Origin: an uncultured Megasphaera sp.
GTDB lineage: Bacteria > Bacillota > Negativicutes > Veillonellales > Megasphaeraceae
Assembly (NCBI GenBank): GCA_934193515.1
Contig: CAKPVJ010000044.1
Span: 1 to 14,726 of the forward strand
Length of the DNA: 14,726 nt
Direction: 5' to 3'
Each line of letters opens with the position of its first letter. Positions within the stretch are counted from its first letter, which is position 1. Shown here piece after piece: positions 5,883-13,194 of the stretch. The notes beneath the pieces are model-generated. The model was not told where the DNA came from. It saw only the letters and a list, made by a program, of their open reading frames with translations, and ran no database searches. A program made the position numbers and the translations under genes.

Positions 5883-7283
5883 TTATAAGGTATGTGTTTT
5901 TATGCCAATGTCTTCAATCGTAGAAGCCTGGCTCATCATAGAATCCAAAGAAGAATCAAAGGGACTGCCGGCAGACATTAACGCATGGTTGTAAGCGCGT
6001 TCGCCATGTTCGGAGATGTCCAGCCCCGCAATTTCTTCGTTCTTGTCTGCGCGCATATGAGTGAAAGCGTTGACGATTTTGTACAAGATAATAGTACCGA
6101 CAATAGCAAATGCATATGCAACGAATGTAGAAATAATTTGAGCGAATAACAAATGAGTTTCCCCATAGAATAAGCCGTTGGCGCCATCCGGATTGATTTC
6201 CGTAGTAGCCCAAAGACCAGTGGCGATAGAGCCCCATGTACCGCCAAGACCATGAATACCGAACGCATCAAGAGAATCATCATACCCCAGTTTAGCTTTT
6301 AAGGCAGCCACAGCAAAGTAGCAAATCACGCCACCGACGGCCCCAATGATAATAGCCGGAATCGGAGCGACAAAGCCAGCTGCCGGTGTAATAGCGACCA
6401 AGCCGGCAATGCAGCCGGAAGCAGCACCTAAAATAGTCGGCTTGCCGTTTAATATCCATTCGACAACGACCCAGGAAACGGTAGCAGCGGCAGCAGCTCC
6501 CTGCGTAGCAATAAAGGCACTGGCAGCCAGTCCGTTAGCACCCAGAGCACTGCCGGCATTGAAGCCGAACCAGCCAAACCATAAGAGCGTAGCGCCTAAT
6601 ACCGTCATTGGCAGATTGTGCGGCATCATGGGAGTTTTTCCAAAGCCGTGCCGTTTGCCCAAAAGAATGCACAACGTAAGACCGGAAACGCCGGAAAGAA
6701 TATGGATGACGAGGCCGCCGGCAAAGTCCAAAGCCCCCAGTTTGGCGAGGAAGCCGCCGCCCCATACCCAGTGAGCCATTGGATTGTAAATGAAAATAGC
6801 CCATAACAGGATAAAAATAGCAAACGCGTGGAATTTGACACGTTCAGCAAAAGCGCCTGTGATTAATGCCGGCGTAATGACGGCAAACATGCATTGAAAG
6901 GCAACAAAGGCAAGTTCCGGAATCGTGCCGTTTTCCAATACGGACATGCCGATACCGGCCAGCCCTACTTTGTCCAGCGAGCCAATGAAACCGCTAATAT
7001 CCGTACCAAATGTCATTGCATAGCCAAGAATAATCCATTCAACAGAAATCATAGCAACAATAAAGAAGCTCTGCATAATGGTCGTCAGTACATTTTTATC
7101 GCGAACCATGCCGCCGTAGAAAAAGCCAAGACCTGGTGTCATAATAAATACCAAAGCCGCACTAATCAATACCCAAGCCGTATCTCCGGCATCAATCGCG
7201 CCCGGCTCAGCGGCAAATGCTGTTGGTGCAGCCATCAGCATGCACGGCAAGGTCAATCGTAATATAGACCATAGTTTTTTCAT
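5883..7283 (-). CDS. amtB: Ammonium transporter
   Basis: 466 aa. It conducts ammonium across the inner membrane as a trimer. Seen: a cleavable signal peptide (PTAFAAEPG, cut near residue 24), eleven hydrophobic segments, the central twin histidines H194 (DFAGGLVIH) and H344 (DAFGIHG), the D186 ammonium-site region, and FQCMFAVITPALITGAFAER around the pore Phe. The cytosolic C-terminus has the conserved EHGERAYN segment, then about 35 residues of extension. The start at 7283 is preferred because GAGGGG (7293-7298) lies 9 nt upstream; ATGs at 7289 and 7292 are too close to it, and the in-frame ATG at 7331 has a GAGGGG touching it with no spacing and lies inside a predicted hairpin. Followed by glnK at 19 nt. 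Expression is probably attenuated in the leader. Confidence 0.95.
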   Translation of the reverse strand: MKKLWSILRLTLPCMLMAAPTAFAAEPGAIDAGDTAWVLISAALVFIMTPGLGFFYGGMVRDKNVLTTIMQSFFIVAMISVEWIILGYAMTFGTDISGFIGSLDKVGLAGIGMSVLENGTIPELAFVAFQCMFAVITPALITGAFAERVKFHAFAIFILLWAIFIYNPMAHWVWGGGFLAKLGALDFAGGLVIHILSGVSGLTLCILLGKRHGFGKTPMMPHNLPMTVLGATLLWFGWFGFNAGSALGANGLAASAFIATQGAAAAATVSWVVVEWILNGKPTILGAASGCIAGLVAITPAAGFVAPIPAIIIGAVGGVICYFAVAALKAKLGYDDSLDAFGIHGLGGTWGSIATGLWATTEINPDGANGLFYGETHLLFAQIISTFVAYAFAIVGTIILYKIVNAFTHMRADKNEEIAGLDISEHGERAYNHALMSAGSPFDSSLDSMMSQASTIEDIGIKTHTL

Positions 7284-7307
7284 CGTCATCATCCCCTCAA
7301 AAAGAAT

Positions 7308-7358
7308 AAAAAAAGTGTCCGAAAGATACATCCCCTCAAATGTATGCTCTCAAGACAC
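7308..7358 (-). terminator. Second terminator-like hairpin in the amtB leader
   Basis: Minus strand GTGTC (7354-7358), GAGAG (7347-7351) and ATACAT (7340-7345) pair in order with GACAC (7315-7319), CTTTC (7321-7325) and ATGTAT (7326-7331): 16 pairs with small internal bulges. A run of seven T follows (7308-7314), only 25 nt before the amtB start codon. It holds a GAGGGG in its loop. Confidence 0.6.
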
Positions 7359-7367
7359 CCTTGTCTT
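7352..7367 (-). promoter_or_regulatory. Candidate antiterminator hairpin in the amtB leader
   Basis: Minus strand AAGACA-AGGG-TGTCTT, a perfect 6-bp stem. Its 3' arm overlaps the 5' arm (GTGTC) of the terminator at 7308-7358, so the two cannot form together. If the innermost A-U pair opens, the loop is AAGGGT, with A at position 1 and G at position 4 as in hairpins bound by ANTAR antiterminators. A second such hairpin was not found. Confidence 0.45.
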
Positions 7368-7391
7368 TTGGATATTATATTGTATCAATAG

Positions 7392-7443
7392 AAAAAAACA
7401 GAAAAGCCCTTACGAATCAGGTACCATGATTCCGTAAGGGCTT
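7392..7443 (-). terminator. First terminator-like hairpin in the amtB leader
   Basis: Minus strand stem AAGCCCTTACG (7433-7443) with CGTAAGGGCTT (7404-7414), continued by AATCA/TGATT across a single bulged base: 16 pairs. U-rich exit follows (TT-C-TG then seven T, 7392-7398). It begins about 25 nt after the predicted transcription start, so it stands between the promoter and amtB. Confidence 0.7.
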
Positions 7444-7474
7444 CATTGCCGTATGTATTCTATTGATGTAATTT

Positions 7475-7503
7475 ATTATAGTGGTATAGATGGAAATTGT
7501 CAA
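7475..7503 (-). promoter_or_regulatory. Perfect-consensus promoter of amtB-glnK
   Basis: Minus strand TTGACA (7498-7503), 17-nt spacer, TATAAT (7475-7480): 12 of 12. A-tracts immediately upstream (about 7507-7530) look like an UP element. Such a strong promoter implies control after initiation, which agrees with the hairpins in the leader. No sigma-54 type site was seen. Confidence 0.9.
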
Positions 7504-7563
7504 TCAAATTTTTCGAATTTTTTTCGATTTCTGTTATTTTATTAAATAGAATTGTTAGATACT

Positions 7564-7635
7564 AAAAAGAATCGACCACTGGCTAAAAACACGTTCATTA
7601 GCCGAAGCTCATAATGGCTTACTGGTGGTCGATTC
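7564..7635 (-). terminator. Branched hairpin element, probable terminator of the AEC gene
   Basis: An 11-bp perfect outer stem GAATCGACCAC (7569-7579) / GTGGTCGATTC (7625-7635) closes a 45-nt interior with a GGCTAA/TTAGCC hairpin (7581-7603) and a weak AAGC/GCTT hairpin (7605-7620). On the minus strand the stem exits into five T (7564-7568). It is larger and more branched than a usual terminator. Confidence 0.5.
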
Positions 7636-7699
7636 CTTTAATTTGTCTATAATTATATCAGATGAAACTGACTTAGGCAATATATAAGATATATGGGGG

Positions 7700-8674
7700 C
7701 TATACAAACAGTATATGTCCCAAGAAAATATAGCAGGTCAGTGAGATGGCACTTAAAGCTGTCGTGTTCATGACGATTTGCGTTGCGTAGTCAGGATTAT
7801 TGCCAAATTCTATGGCAAACAGCGCCGTATTTACGGCTGTCGGGATAGCGCAGTAAATCAGGAAGACCGTAGCACTGACAGCTGTAAACGTACCAGGAAA
7901 GAAGGCATTGGCTATATATATCATAGCTAGGCCGATCAAGGGGAGAACGACTAGTTTCAAACCGCTGACAATCCAGACATTCCGGTCCAGCCAGTGGATT
8001 TTGGTTTGCGAGAGCTGCGCGCCAATGCTGATCATGGCCAGCGGAAGCAAGGCGTTGTTAGCCATTTCCATAATCGGCCAGAAGAAAAAGTCTTTGGCGT
8101 CCCAGTTCAGATAACGGGCTAATAAGGCGAGGACCAGCACGTAGAGCATCGGCATGCGGAACATAACTTTTAAAGTATCACGGGCGGATAAACGGCCTCG
8201 GCCGGCCTGATACAGACCTAGTGTGTTTAAGGCGATACTCTGGATGATAAAGATAATGACTTGGGCGACCAAGGCTTCTGTCAGATACGGCGTTTGACCG
8301 TTGACGACGAACGGGTCATGCGAAAAGACCAGGATGATAAGGGCGACGCCGAGATTGCCCGTGTTGTTAAACATCAGTGCGTTGCGGCACGACTGCACCA
8401 TGCCTTCATCATAATGCCGGATTTTGCTGACGATATTGGCCAGGCCAAAGCAGATAAGCATAAAAATAAAAATATTGGCAATCAGGCTGAGACTTCCAGG
8501 CGGAAAGTCTGTACTGTAGATTTTGGTAAAAATAAAACTGGGAATGACGAGATAAAACATGACTTTGGACAGTGTTTTTACGTCTATTCCAAATTTACGA
8601 TCTAAGCTGAAACCAATGAGCACCAAAACAAAAATTGGCAGCATTGTGTGCTCGATAATAAACCAGAAAACCAT
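7700..8674 (-). CDS. AEC-family (auxin efflux carrier type) permease
   Basis: 324 aa with about ten membrane segments in two halves of five, the normal size of the bacterial AEC family. Family marks seen: the NNTGNLG motif at 103-109 in the first half and IPTAVNTALFA in the second. Bacterial members are linked to export or exchange of organic acids such as malate or malonate, or amino acid-derived acids; the substrate here cannot be read. The start at 8674 is chosen over the ATG at 8749 because AGAGAGGT (8681-8688) lies about 7 nt upstream and because the longer version would run through a promoter and the terminator of the upstream gene. The M20 amidohydrolase gene ends 137 nt upstream in the same direction, separated by that terminator, so it is a neighbour and not a strict operon partner. 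Confidence 0.9.
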   Translation of the reverse strand: MVFWFIIEHTMLPIFVLVLIGFSLDRKFGIDVKTLSKVMFYLVIPSFIFTKIYSTDFPPGSLSLIANIFIFMLICFGLANIVSKIRHYDEGMVQSCRNALMFNNTGNLGVALIILVFSHDPFVVNGQTPYLTEALVAQVIIFIIQSIALNTLGLYQAGRGRLSARDTLKVMFRMPMLYVLVLALLARYLNWDAKDFFFWPIMEMANNALLPLAMISIGAQLSQTKIHWLDRNVWIVSGLKLVVLPLIGLAMIYIANAFFPGTFTAVSATVFLIYCAIPTAVNTALFAIEFGNNPDYATQIVMNTTALSAISLTCYIFLGHILFV

Positions 8675-8719
8675 GACAAGACCTCTCTTTGTAAAAGAAA
8701 TATAGAAACACTGTTTGTT

Positions 8720-8749
8720 ATTATATACTTCATATAAAAAGAAAAGCAA
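8720..8749 (-). promoter_or_regulatory. Candidate promoter of the AEC permease gene
   Basis: Minus strand TTGCTT (8744-8749), 18-nt spacer, TATAAT (8720-8725). The -35 matches only 3 of 6, and it overlaps the 3' arm and T-tract of the preceding terminator. Confidence 0.4.
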
Positions 8750-8777
8750 GAGAAAACCTGAAAAGGCATCCTCTTGC
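8736..8777 (-). terminator. Terminator of the M20 amidohydrolase gene
   Basis: Minus strand GCAAGAG (8771-8777) pairs with CTCTTGC (8746-8752), with a small CCT/AGG hairpin inside the loop, followed by TTTTCTTTTT (8736-8745). Confidence 0.75.
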
Positions 8778-8811
8778 AGATATAATCAGTATACTATTGC
8801 GATAGAAATGA

Positions 8812-10005
8812 TTAGGAGCAACAGCTAAAATAATAGACAACATTCAGCATCGTTTCACACATGTATTTGAGGGCGTTGCTGTCCCAGTGAAAATCCGGAG
8901 AATGGCCGATGACCGGTGCATCGCTGTATACCCCGACGTAATAGAAGGTACTGGGGACGGCGGCACTGAAATACGCAAAGTCTTCGGAACCGGAACCGCG
9001 CTGCATGGATACGACATCTACCAAATCGGCACATTGGGTTTTTAATATAGTTTCTACGCGGCGTGTCGTTTCCGGATTGTTGATGCAGACCGGCGAAAAA
9101 GGCACAATATGCAGGTCATATGAGCCGCCGTAGGTATCTGTCACTGCGGCCAGGATATGGCGGATGCGTTCTAAAATAGCTTTTCGTTTTCCTTCGTCAT
9201 ACGTGCGCAGTGTTCCTTTGAGTTCTGCCGTATCGGGAATGACATTGGGATTGTGTCCGGCTTGAAATTGTCCAAAGGTCAGGACGACGCCGTCGCCGTC
9301 AGCACGGCAGTTGTAGACATAGTTCTGTATTTGCTGAATGACATCGACGCCCATTTGAATCGGGCTGACGCAGAGGGATGGCTGGGAGCCATGGCCGCCT
9401 TTACCGTGCAGCGTAATGGTAAAATCGTCGCAGGATGCAGAAATTTCACCGCTGCGGATGCCGACGTAGCCTTTGGGAAGATTGCCGGCTACGTGCAGGC
9501 CCAGTGCATAATCGACGTGCGGCGTATTCAGAATGCCGGCTTCAATCATGCGGGCTGCGCCGCCGTTGCCTTCTTCGGCCGGTTGGAATGCTAGGCGAAT
9601 CGTGCCCTGCAGACAGTCTTTGTGTTTGTTTAAAATTTTGGCGACACCTAACAGATTGGCAGCATGGCCGTCATGGCCGCAGGCGTGCATGACGCCGTTT
9701 ACCAATGAAGAATACGGGCAGTCATATTTTTCTGTCAGCGGCAGTGCGTCAATATCGGCCCGCAGTAAAATGACAGGACCCGGCAGGGCGCCGCGGATCA
9801 GTCCGGTAACCCCTGTGCCGGCAATGATTTTGACATCTTCAATGCCCATGAGTGAAAGTTCTTGGAAAATCGTTTTGCAAGTATCGAATTCTTTTTCGCT
9901 CAATTCAGGATGGGCATGAAAATACTCACGCATTTCCATCATATAAGGCAGTGCTTTGCGCACGGCTTCGTGGATGTTGAATGTTGGTTTGAATTGTTGG
10001 ATCAT
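8812..10005 (-). CDS. M20 family metallo-amidohydrolase (N-acyl amino acid or hippurate hydrolase type)
   Basis: 397 aa, normal length for M20D peptidases such as hippurate hydrolase, N-acetyl-L,L-diaminopimelate deacetylase and IAA-amino acid hydrolase, which cut an acyl group from an amino acid using two metal ions. Expected ligands are in place: C109 and H111 in HACGHDGH, E144-E145 in PAEEG, H171 in LGLH and H368 in GHSPDF. The inserted dimerisation domain (about 190-300) contains GKGGHGSQP. There is no signal peptide, so it should act in the cytosol. The sequence does not separate the substrate options. An unusual end has two Cys (SCCS). AGGAGG (10016-10021) is 10 nt before the ATG. It has its own promoter behind the RND permease gene and its own terminator; the next gene downstream is an AEC permease that might move substrate or product, which is inference. 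Confidence 0.93.
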   Translation of the reverse strand: MIQQFKPTFNIHEAVRKALPYMMEMREYFHAHPELSEKEFDTCKTIFQELSLMGIEDVKIIAGTGVTGLIRGALPGPVILLRADIDALPLTEKYDCPYSSLVNGVMHACGHDGHAANLLGVAKILNKHKDCLQGTIRLAFQPAEEGNGGAARMIEAGILNTPHVDYALGLHVAGNLPKGYVGIRSGEISASCDDFTITLHGKGGHGSQPSLCVSPIQMGVDVIQQIQNYVYNCRADGDGVVLTFGQFQAGHNPNVIPDTAELKGTLRTYDEGKRKAILERIRHILAAVTDTYGGSYDLHIVPFSPVCINNPETTRRVETILKTQCADLVDVVSMQRGSGSEDFAYFSAAVPSTFYYVGVYSDAPVIGHSPDFHWDSNALKYMCETMLNVVYYFSCCS

Positions 10006-10064
10006 TTGCCTTATGCCTCCTTTTTGAGCATACTAGTTGTAAAACCTTTGTTATATTTATTTCT

Positions 10065-10093
10065 ATAATATACACAAAAAGTCCTGCCGTCAA
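10065..10093 (-). promoter_or_regulatory. Promoter of the amidohydrolase gene
   Basis: Minus strand TTGACG (10088-10093), 17-nt spacer, TATTAT (10065-10070): 10 of 12 consensus bases. It starts only 12 nt after the RND permease stop codon. No strong terminator is visible between them, so readthrough from the pump operon is possible. Confidence 0.75.
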
Positions 10094-10105
10094 AGGGTAA
10101 TTTTT

Positions 10106-13100
10106 TTATTTTGCCTGCCAAGGCCAATGAATTTTGTGATTTTCCATGTATACAAAGATGATGGGAATAATGACCAGCGTAAAGACCGTAGATGTAAGCA
10201 GACCGCCGATGACGACGACAGCCATGCTGGCGCGGGTTTCTGAACCGGCCGTCATCGCTAAAGCCGTAGGCAGCATGCCGACAACCATGGTGAGTGTTGT
10301 CATGAAAATAGGACGCAGACGGACACGGCCGGCTTCGATGACGGCGCTGCGGGCGTCCAGACCTTTTTCTTCCATGAGGGTCAGCGTGTAGTCCAGCAGC
10401 AAGGTGCCGTTTTTAGCTACCAAGCCGTCCATGACTAAAATCCCAATCAAAGAATAAAGATTGATAGTATTGTTAGTCAAGAACAAGAGAAACAAGGAAC
10501 CGATAAGGCCGAGCGGCAGGGAAAACATGCGGATAAACGGCGTTTTTACGGATTCATACAAAATCGCCAGAATCATGTAAATCAAGATGAGGGATAAGAC
10601 AAGGGCTTCGCCCAGTTCTTTAAAGGTCGTCGTCATTTGGTCTGCCTGACCGGCGAAACGGTACGTGACGCCTTCCATATCCATGGCGTCCAGCTTGGCA
10701 GAGACGTCTTTGATAACGTCGTTAAGCGGTCGGTCCTGCAGGGTGCCGCCCAAGGTAATGCTGCGTTCTTTATCCGTGCGGTTAATCGTCACGGGGCCGG
10801 TGGCAGCTTTTACCTGCGCTACATCCGAAATATAAATGACATGTCCGTTGGCGTTCAGGGGAATCGTTTCCAAGTCCGAAATATGGAAGCCGTCTGCCCC
10901 TTTCAGCCGTACGTAGATATCGGTGTCGTTGTTGTCATTTTTGACATCGTTGGCGAGAACGCCGGCTTTTTGGCCGCTGATGGCATTGGAAAAAGTTTTA
11001 TTTAAATCGTTTAATGAGGTGCCGTATTGTTTGAGTTTATCCCGATTGATAGCCAACTGGTATTCCGGCATGCCGTCTTCATAAGAGTTGCTGACGTCGC
11101 GGATACCGGGAATGTCATTTTTCAGCATCACTTCGATTTCACGAGATTTGGCAATTAACGTTTCCGAATTTTTGCCGCGCAGCTGCAGGCGCAGATTGCC
11201 GGACCCCCTGCCAAAGCCACCGGAGGTGCCGGATACGGAAGCTTGGTTTTCCTTGACGCGGACATCGCCGTCCAGAACGTGTTTTTTGGCGAAGCGGCGC
11301 ACGTCATTGGTAACTTGCCAAATCGAGCGGGAGCGATCTTTGCGGTCTTTCAGCGTTACTTGGATATTGGCTTGGTTCAAATTACGGCCGCCAACCATGG
11401 ATGTGTAATACGTCACTTCGGGAATCGTGTTTAAATAATCTTCCAATTGTTTTGTCGCTGCATCGGTTCGTGTTAAGTTAGCATTGGTTGGCAGTTCTAA
11501 TGTGATACGAAAGCCGCTTTCATCGGTCTGTGGCATAAATTCAGAACCGACAAGGCCGGACGGAACGAGAGCAGCGGCCAAACAAAAGCAAAGAAGAACG
11601 GGAATAACCAATCGTTTGGCATGATCCAAACTCCAAGTCAAGACTTGAGTATATTGCGTGCGGGCCCAATCTTCGATGGCATCCATTTTGTGCCAAATCG
11701 GTTTGTCAGGAATTTTTAATCCTAAACGGAAAAAACGAGAAGCCAGCATTGGCGTCAGTGTAAAGGAAATAAACAGGGAAAAGAGGGTGGCAAAGACGAT
11801 AGTCAAGCCGAACTGCTTAAAATACTGTCCGGTCATGCCGGTCATAAAGGCAATCGGCAGAAAGACGACGACGTCGCAGAGCGTAATGGCAATCGCGGCC
11901 ATGCCGATTTCCATACGCCCGTGAAGCGCCGCGTCCTTGGGCTTTTCGCCGAGCATGAGATGCCTGTGAATATTTTCCAGGACGACGATAGAGTCATCGA
12001 CAAGAATGCCGATGCACAAAGCCATGCCCATGAGGGACATCATGTTGAATGTAAAGCCTGCCATGTACATGATGAAGAACGTGGAAATCAGGGACGTCGG
12101 AATGGCAATCATGACTGCCAGCGTAGAACGCCAGCCGCGGAGAAAGAAGAAAAGCACCAGGCCGGTTGTGCACAGTCCTTCAATTAGGGTCTGCAGCGTG
12201 TTGTGAAGTGAATTGCGGACGTATGAAGCAGATTCATTGGTGACTGTAAAGGTGTAATCGGGATTTTCCTGCCGCAGGGCATCTAATTTTTTCTGGACGT
12301 TGTCAACCGTAGAAACGACGTTGGCATCGCTGTTTTTATAAATAACCATGACGACGGCATCGTCGCCGTTGACACGGGCATAGCGGGTGACACGCTGGTC
12401 CTTCCGCTTAATCGAGGCGACTGCCGTAATGGGGATATGTGCCCCTTTAGCGTTGGTGACTTGGATTTTGGACAGCTCATTTTCATCGGAATACTGCGCT
12501 TTGACACGGACGTCCGTGGTCGTCGCGTTGGAATAAATCGTTCCGGAGGGCATGAGGACGTTTTCTGATTTTAGGGCACTGACGACGTTGTTCAGTGTCA
12601 TGTCGTAATGAATGAGCTTGTCTTTGTCGATTTCGACGGCAATTTCTTTGTCGCGGCCGCCGTGAAGTTCGATTTCCGATACGCCGTCTGCTTGTTGGAG
12701 TACGTCTTGGAAATCGTTTTCGGCCTTAGAATATATATCATCTAATGGTTGGTTTGATTGAACGGCAATGTACATGATTGGCGTGGCATTGACATCCCGT
12801 TTGATGACGACAGGTTCGTCAATTTCATCAGGAAGCTTGCCGCGGATGGCGTTGATTTTTTTTGTTGCATCAATGGCGGCGGCATCGGCGTTGGCGGAAA
12901 AATCCAATTCCAGCGTAATGCGGGCTTGTCCGTAAGAAGCTTTAGAAGTCATGTGTTTTAAGTTTGAAACAGACGACAACGCATTTTCGACGGGTTTGAC
13001 GACTTGCTGTTCGACAGAATCCGCATTGGCTCCGGGGTATTTGACAGAAACCGTAACATACGGCGTATTTAGCGCCGGCAGTAATTCGACGCCGATGCGG

Positions 13101-13189
13101 TAAAAGCTAAATAGACCGAGGACGACGAAGAAGGCGACAACCATGCAGATGCCAATGGGACGGTTAATGGAAAATTTTGTCAGATTCAT
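10106..13189 (-). CDS. RND-family efflux pump permease (AcrB/HAE1 type)
   Basis: About 1027 aa, full length for an RND drug exporter: an N-terminal membrane helix, large periplasmic porter and docking domains, a central membrane bundle, then the same again. It uses the proton gradient to drive substrates out through an adaptor and an outer-membrane channel. Proton relay residues are present: the Asp pair in GILVDDSIVVLEN (about 398-399), a Lys in LVAKNGTLLLD (about 926) and an Arg in RLRPIFMT (about 959), matching AcrB D407/D408, K940 and R971. Two starts are possible: the ATG at 13189, giving the typical MNLTKFSINRP opening, with GGTGA just upstream; or a GTG at 13198, overlapping the adaptor's TGA as GTGA, with AAGGA 6 nt before it. 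Either way translation is coupled to the adaptor. Drug profile not readable. Confidence 0.95.
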   Translation of the reverse strand: MNLTKFSINRPIGICMVVAFFVVLGLFSFYRIGVELLPALNTPYVTVSVKYPGANADSVEQQVVKPVENALSSVSNLKHMTSKASYGQARITLELDFSANADAAAIDATKKINAIRGKLPDEIDEPVVIKRDVNATPIMYIAVQSNQPLDDIYSKAENDFQDVLQQADGVSEIELHGGRDKEIAVEIDKDKLIHYDMTLNNVVSALKSENVLMPSGTIYSNATTTDVRVKAQYSDENELSKIQVTNAKGAHIPITAVASIKRKDQRVTRYARVNGDDAVVMVIYKNSDANVVSTVDNVQKKLDALRQENPDYTFTVTNESASYVRNSLHNTLQTLIEGLCTTGLVLFFFLRGWRSTLAVMIAIPTSLISTFFIMYMAGFTFNMMSLMGMALCIGILVDDSIVVLENIHRHLMLGEKPKDAALHGRMEIGMAAIAITLCDVVVFLPIAFMTGMTGQYFKQFGLTIVFATLFSLFISFTLTPMLASRFFRLGLKIPDKPIWHKMDAIEDWARTQYTQVLTWSLDHAKRLVIPVLLCFCLAAALVPSGLVGSEFMPQTDESGFRITLELPTNANLTRTDAATKQLEDYLNTIPEVTYYTSMVGGRNLNQANIQVTLKDRKDRSRSIWQVTNDVRRFAKKHVLDGDVRVKENQASVSGTSGGFGRGSGNLRLQLRGKNSETLIAKSREIEVMLKNDIPGIRDVSNSYEDGMPEYQLAINRDKLKQYGTSLNDLNKTFSNAISGQKAGVLANDVKNDNNDTDIYVRLKGADGFHISDLETIPLNANGHVIYISDVAQVKAATGPVTINRTDKERSITLGGTLQDRPLNDVIKDVSAKLDAMDMEGVTYRFAGQADQMTTTFKELGEALVLSLILIYMILAILYESVKTPFIRMFSLPLGLIGSLFLLFLTNNTINLYSLIGILVMDGLVAKNGTLLLDYTLTLMEEKGLDARSAVIEAGRVRLRPIFMTTLTMVVGMLPTALAMTAGSETRASMAVVVIGGLLTSTVFTLVIIPIIFVYMENHKIHWPWQAK

Positions 13190-13194
13190 TATGT

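Noticed and set aside
7374..7379. TATAAT on the minus strand inside the amtB leader, a possible second promoter
   Set aside because: The only -35 at a normal distance is TCTGTT, a poor match. It remains possible as a weak start that skips the first hairpin but is not supported.
7469..7560. Possible sigma-54 promoter or GlnR/TnrA site for amtB
   Set aside because: No GG-N10-GC type element or TGTNA-N7-TNACA dyad was found; a perfect sigma-70 type promoter is present.
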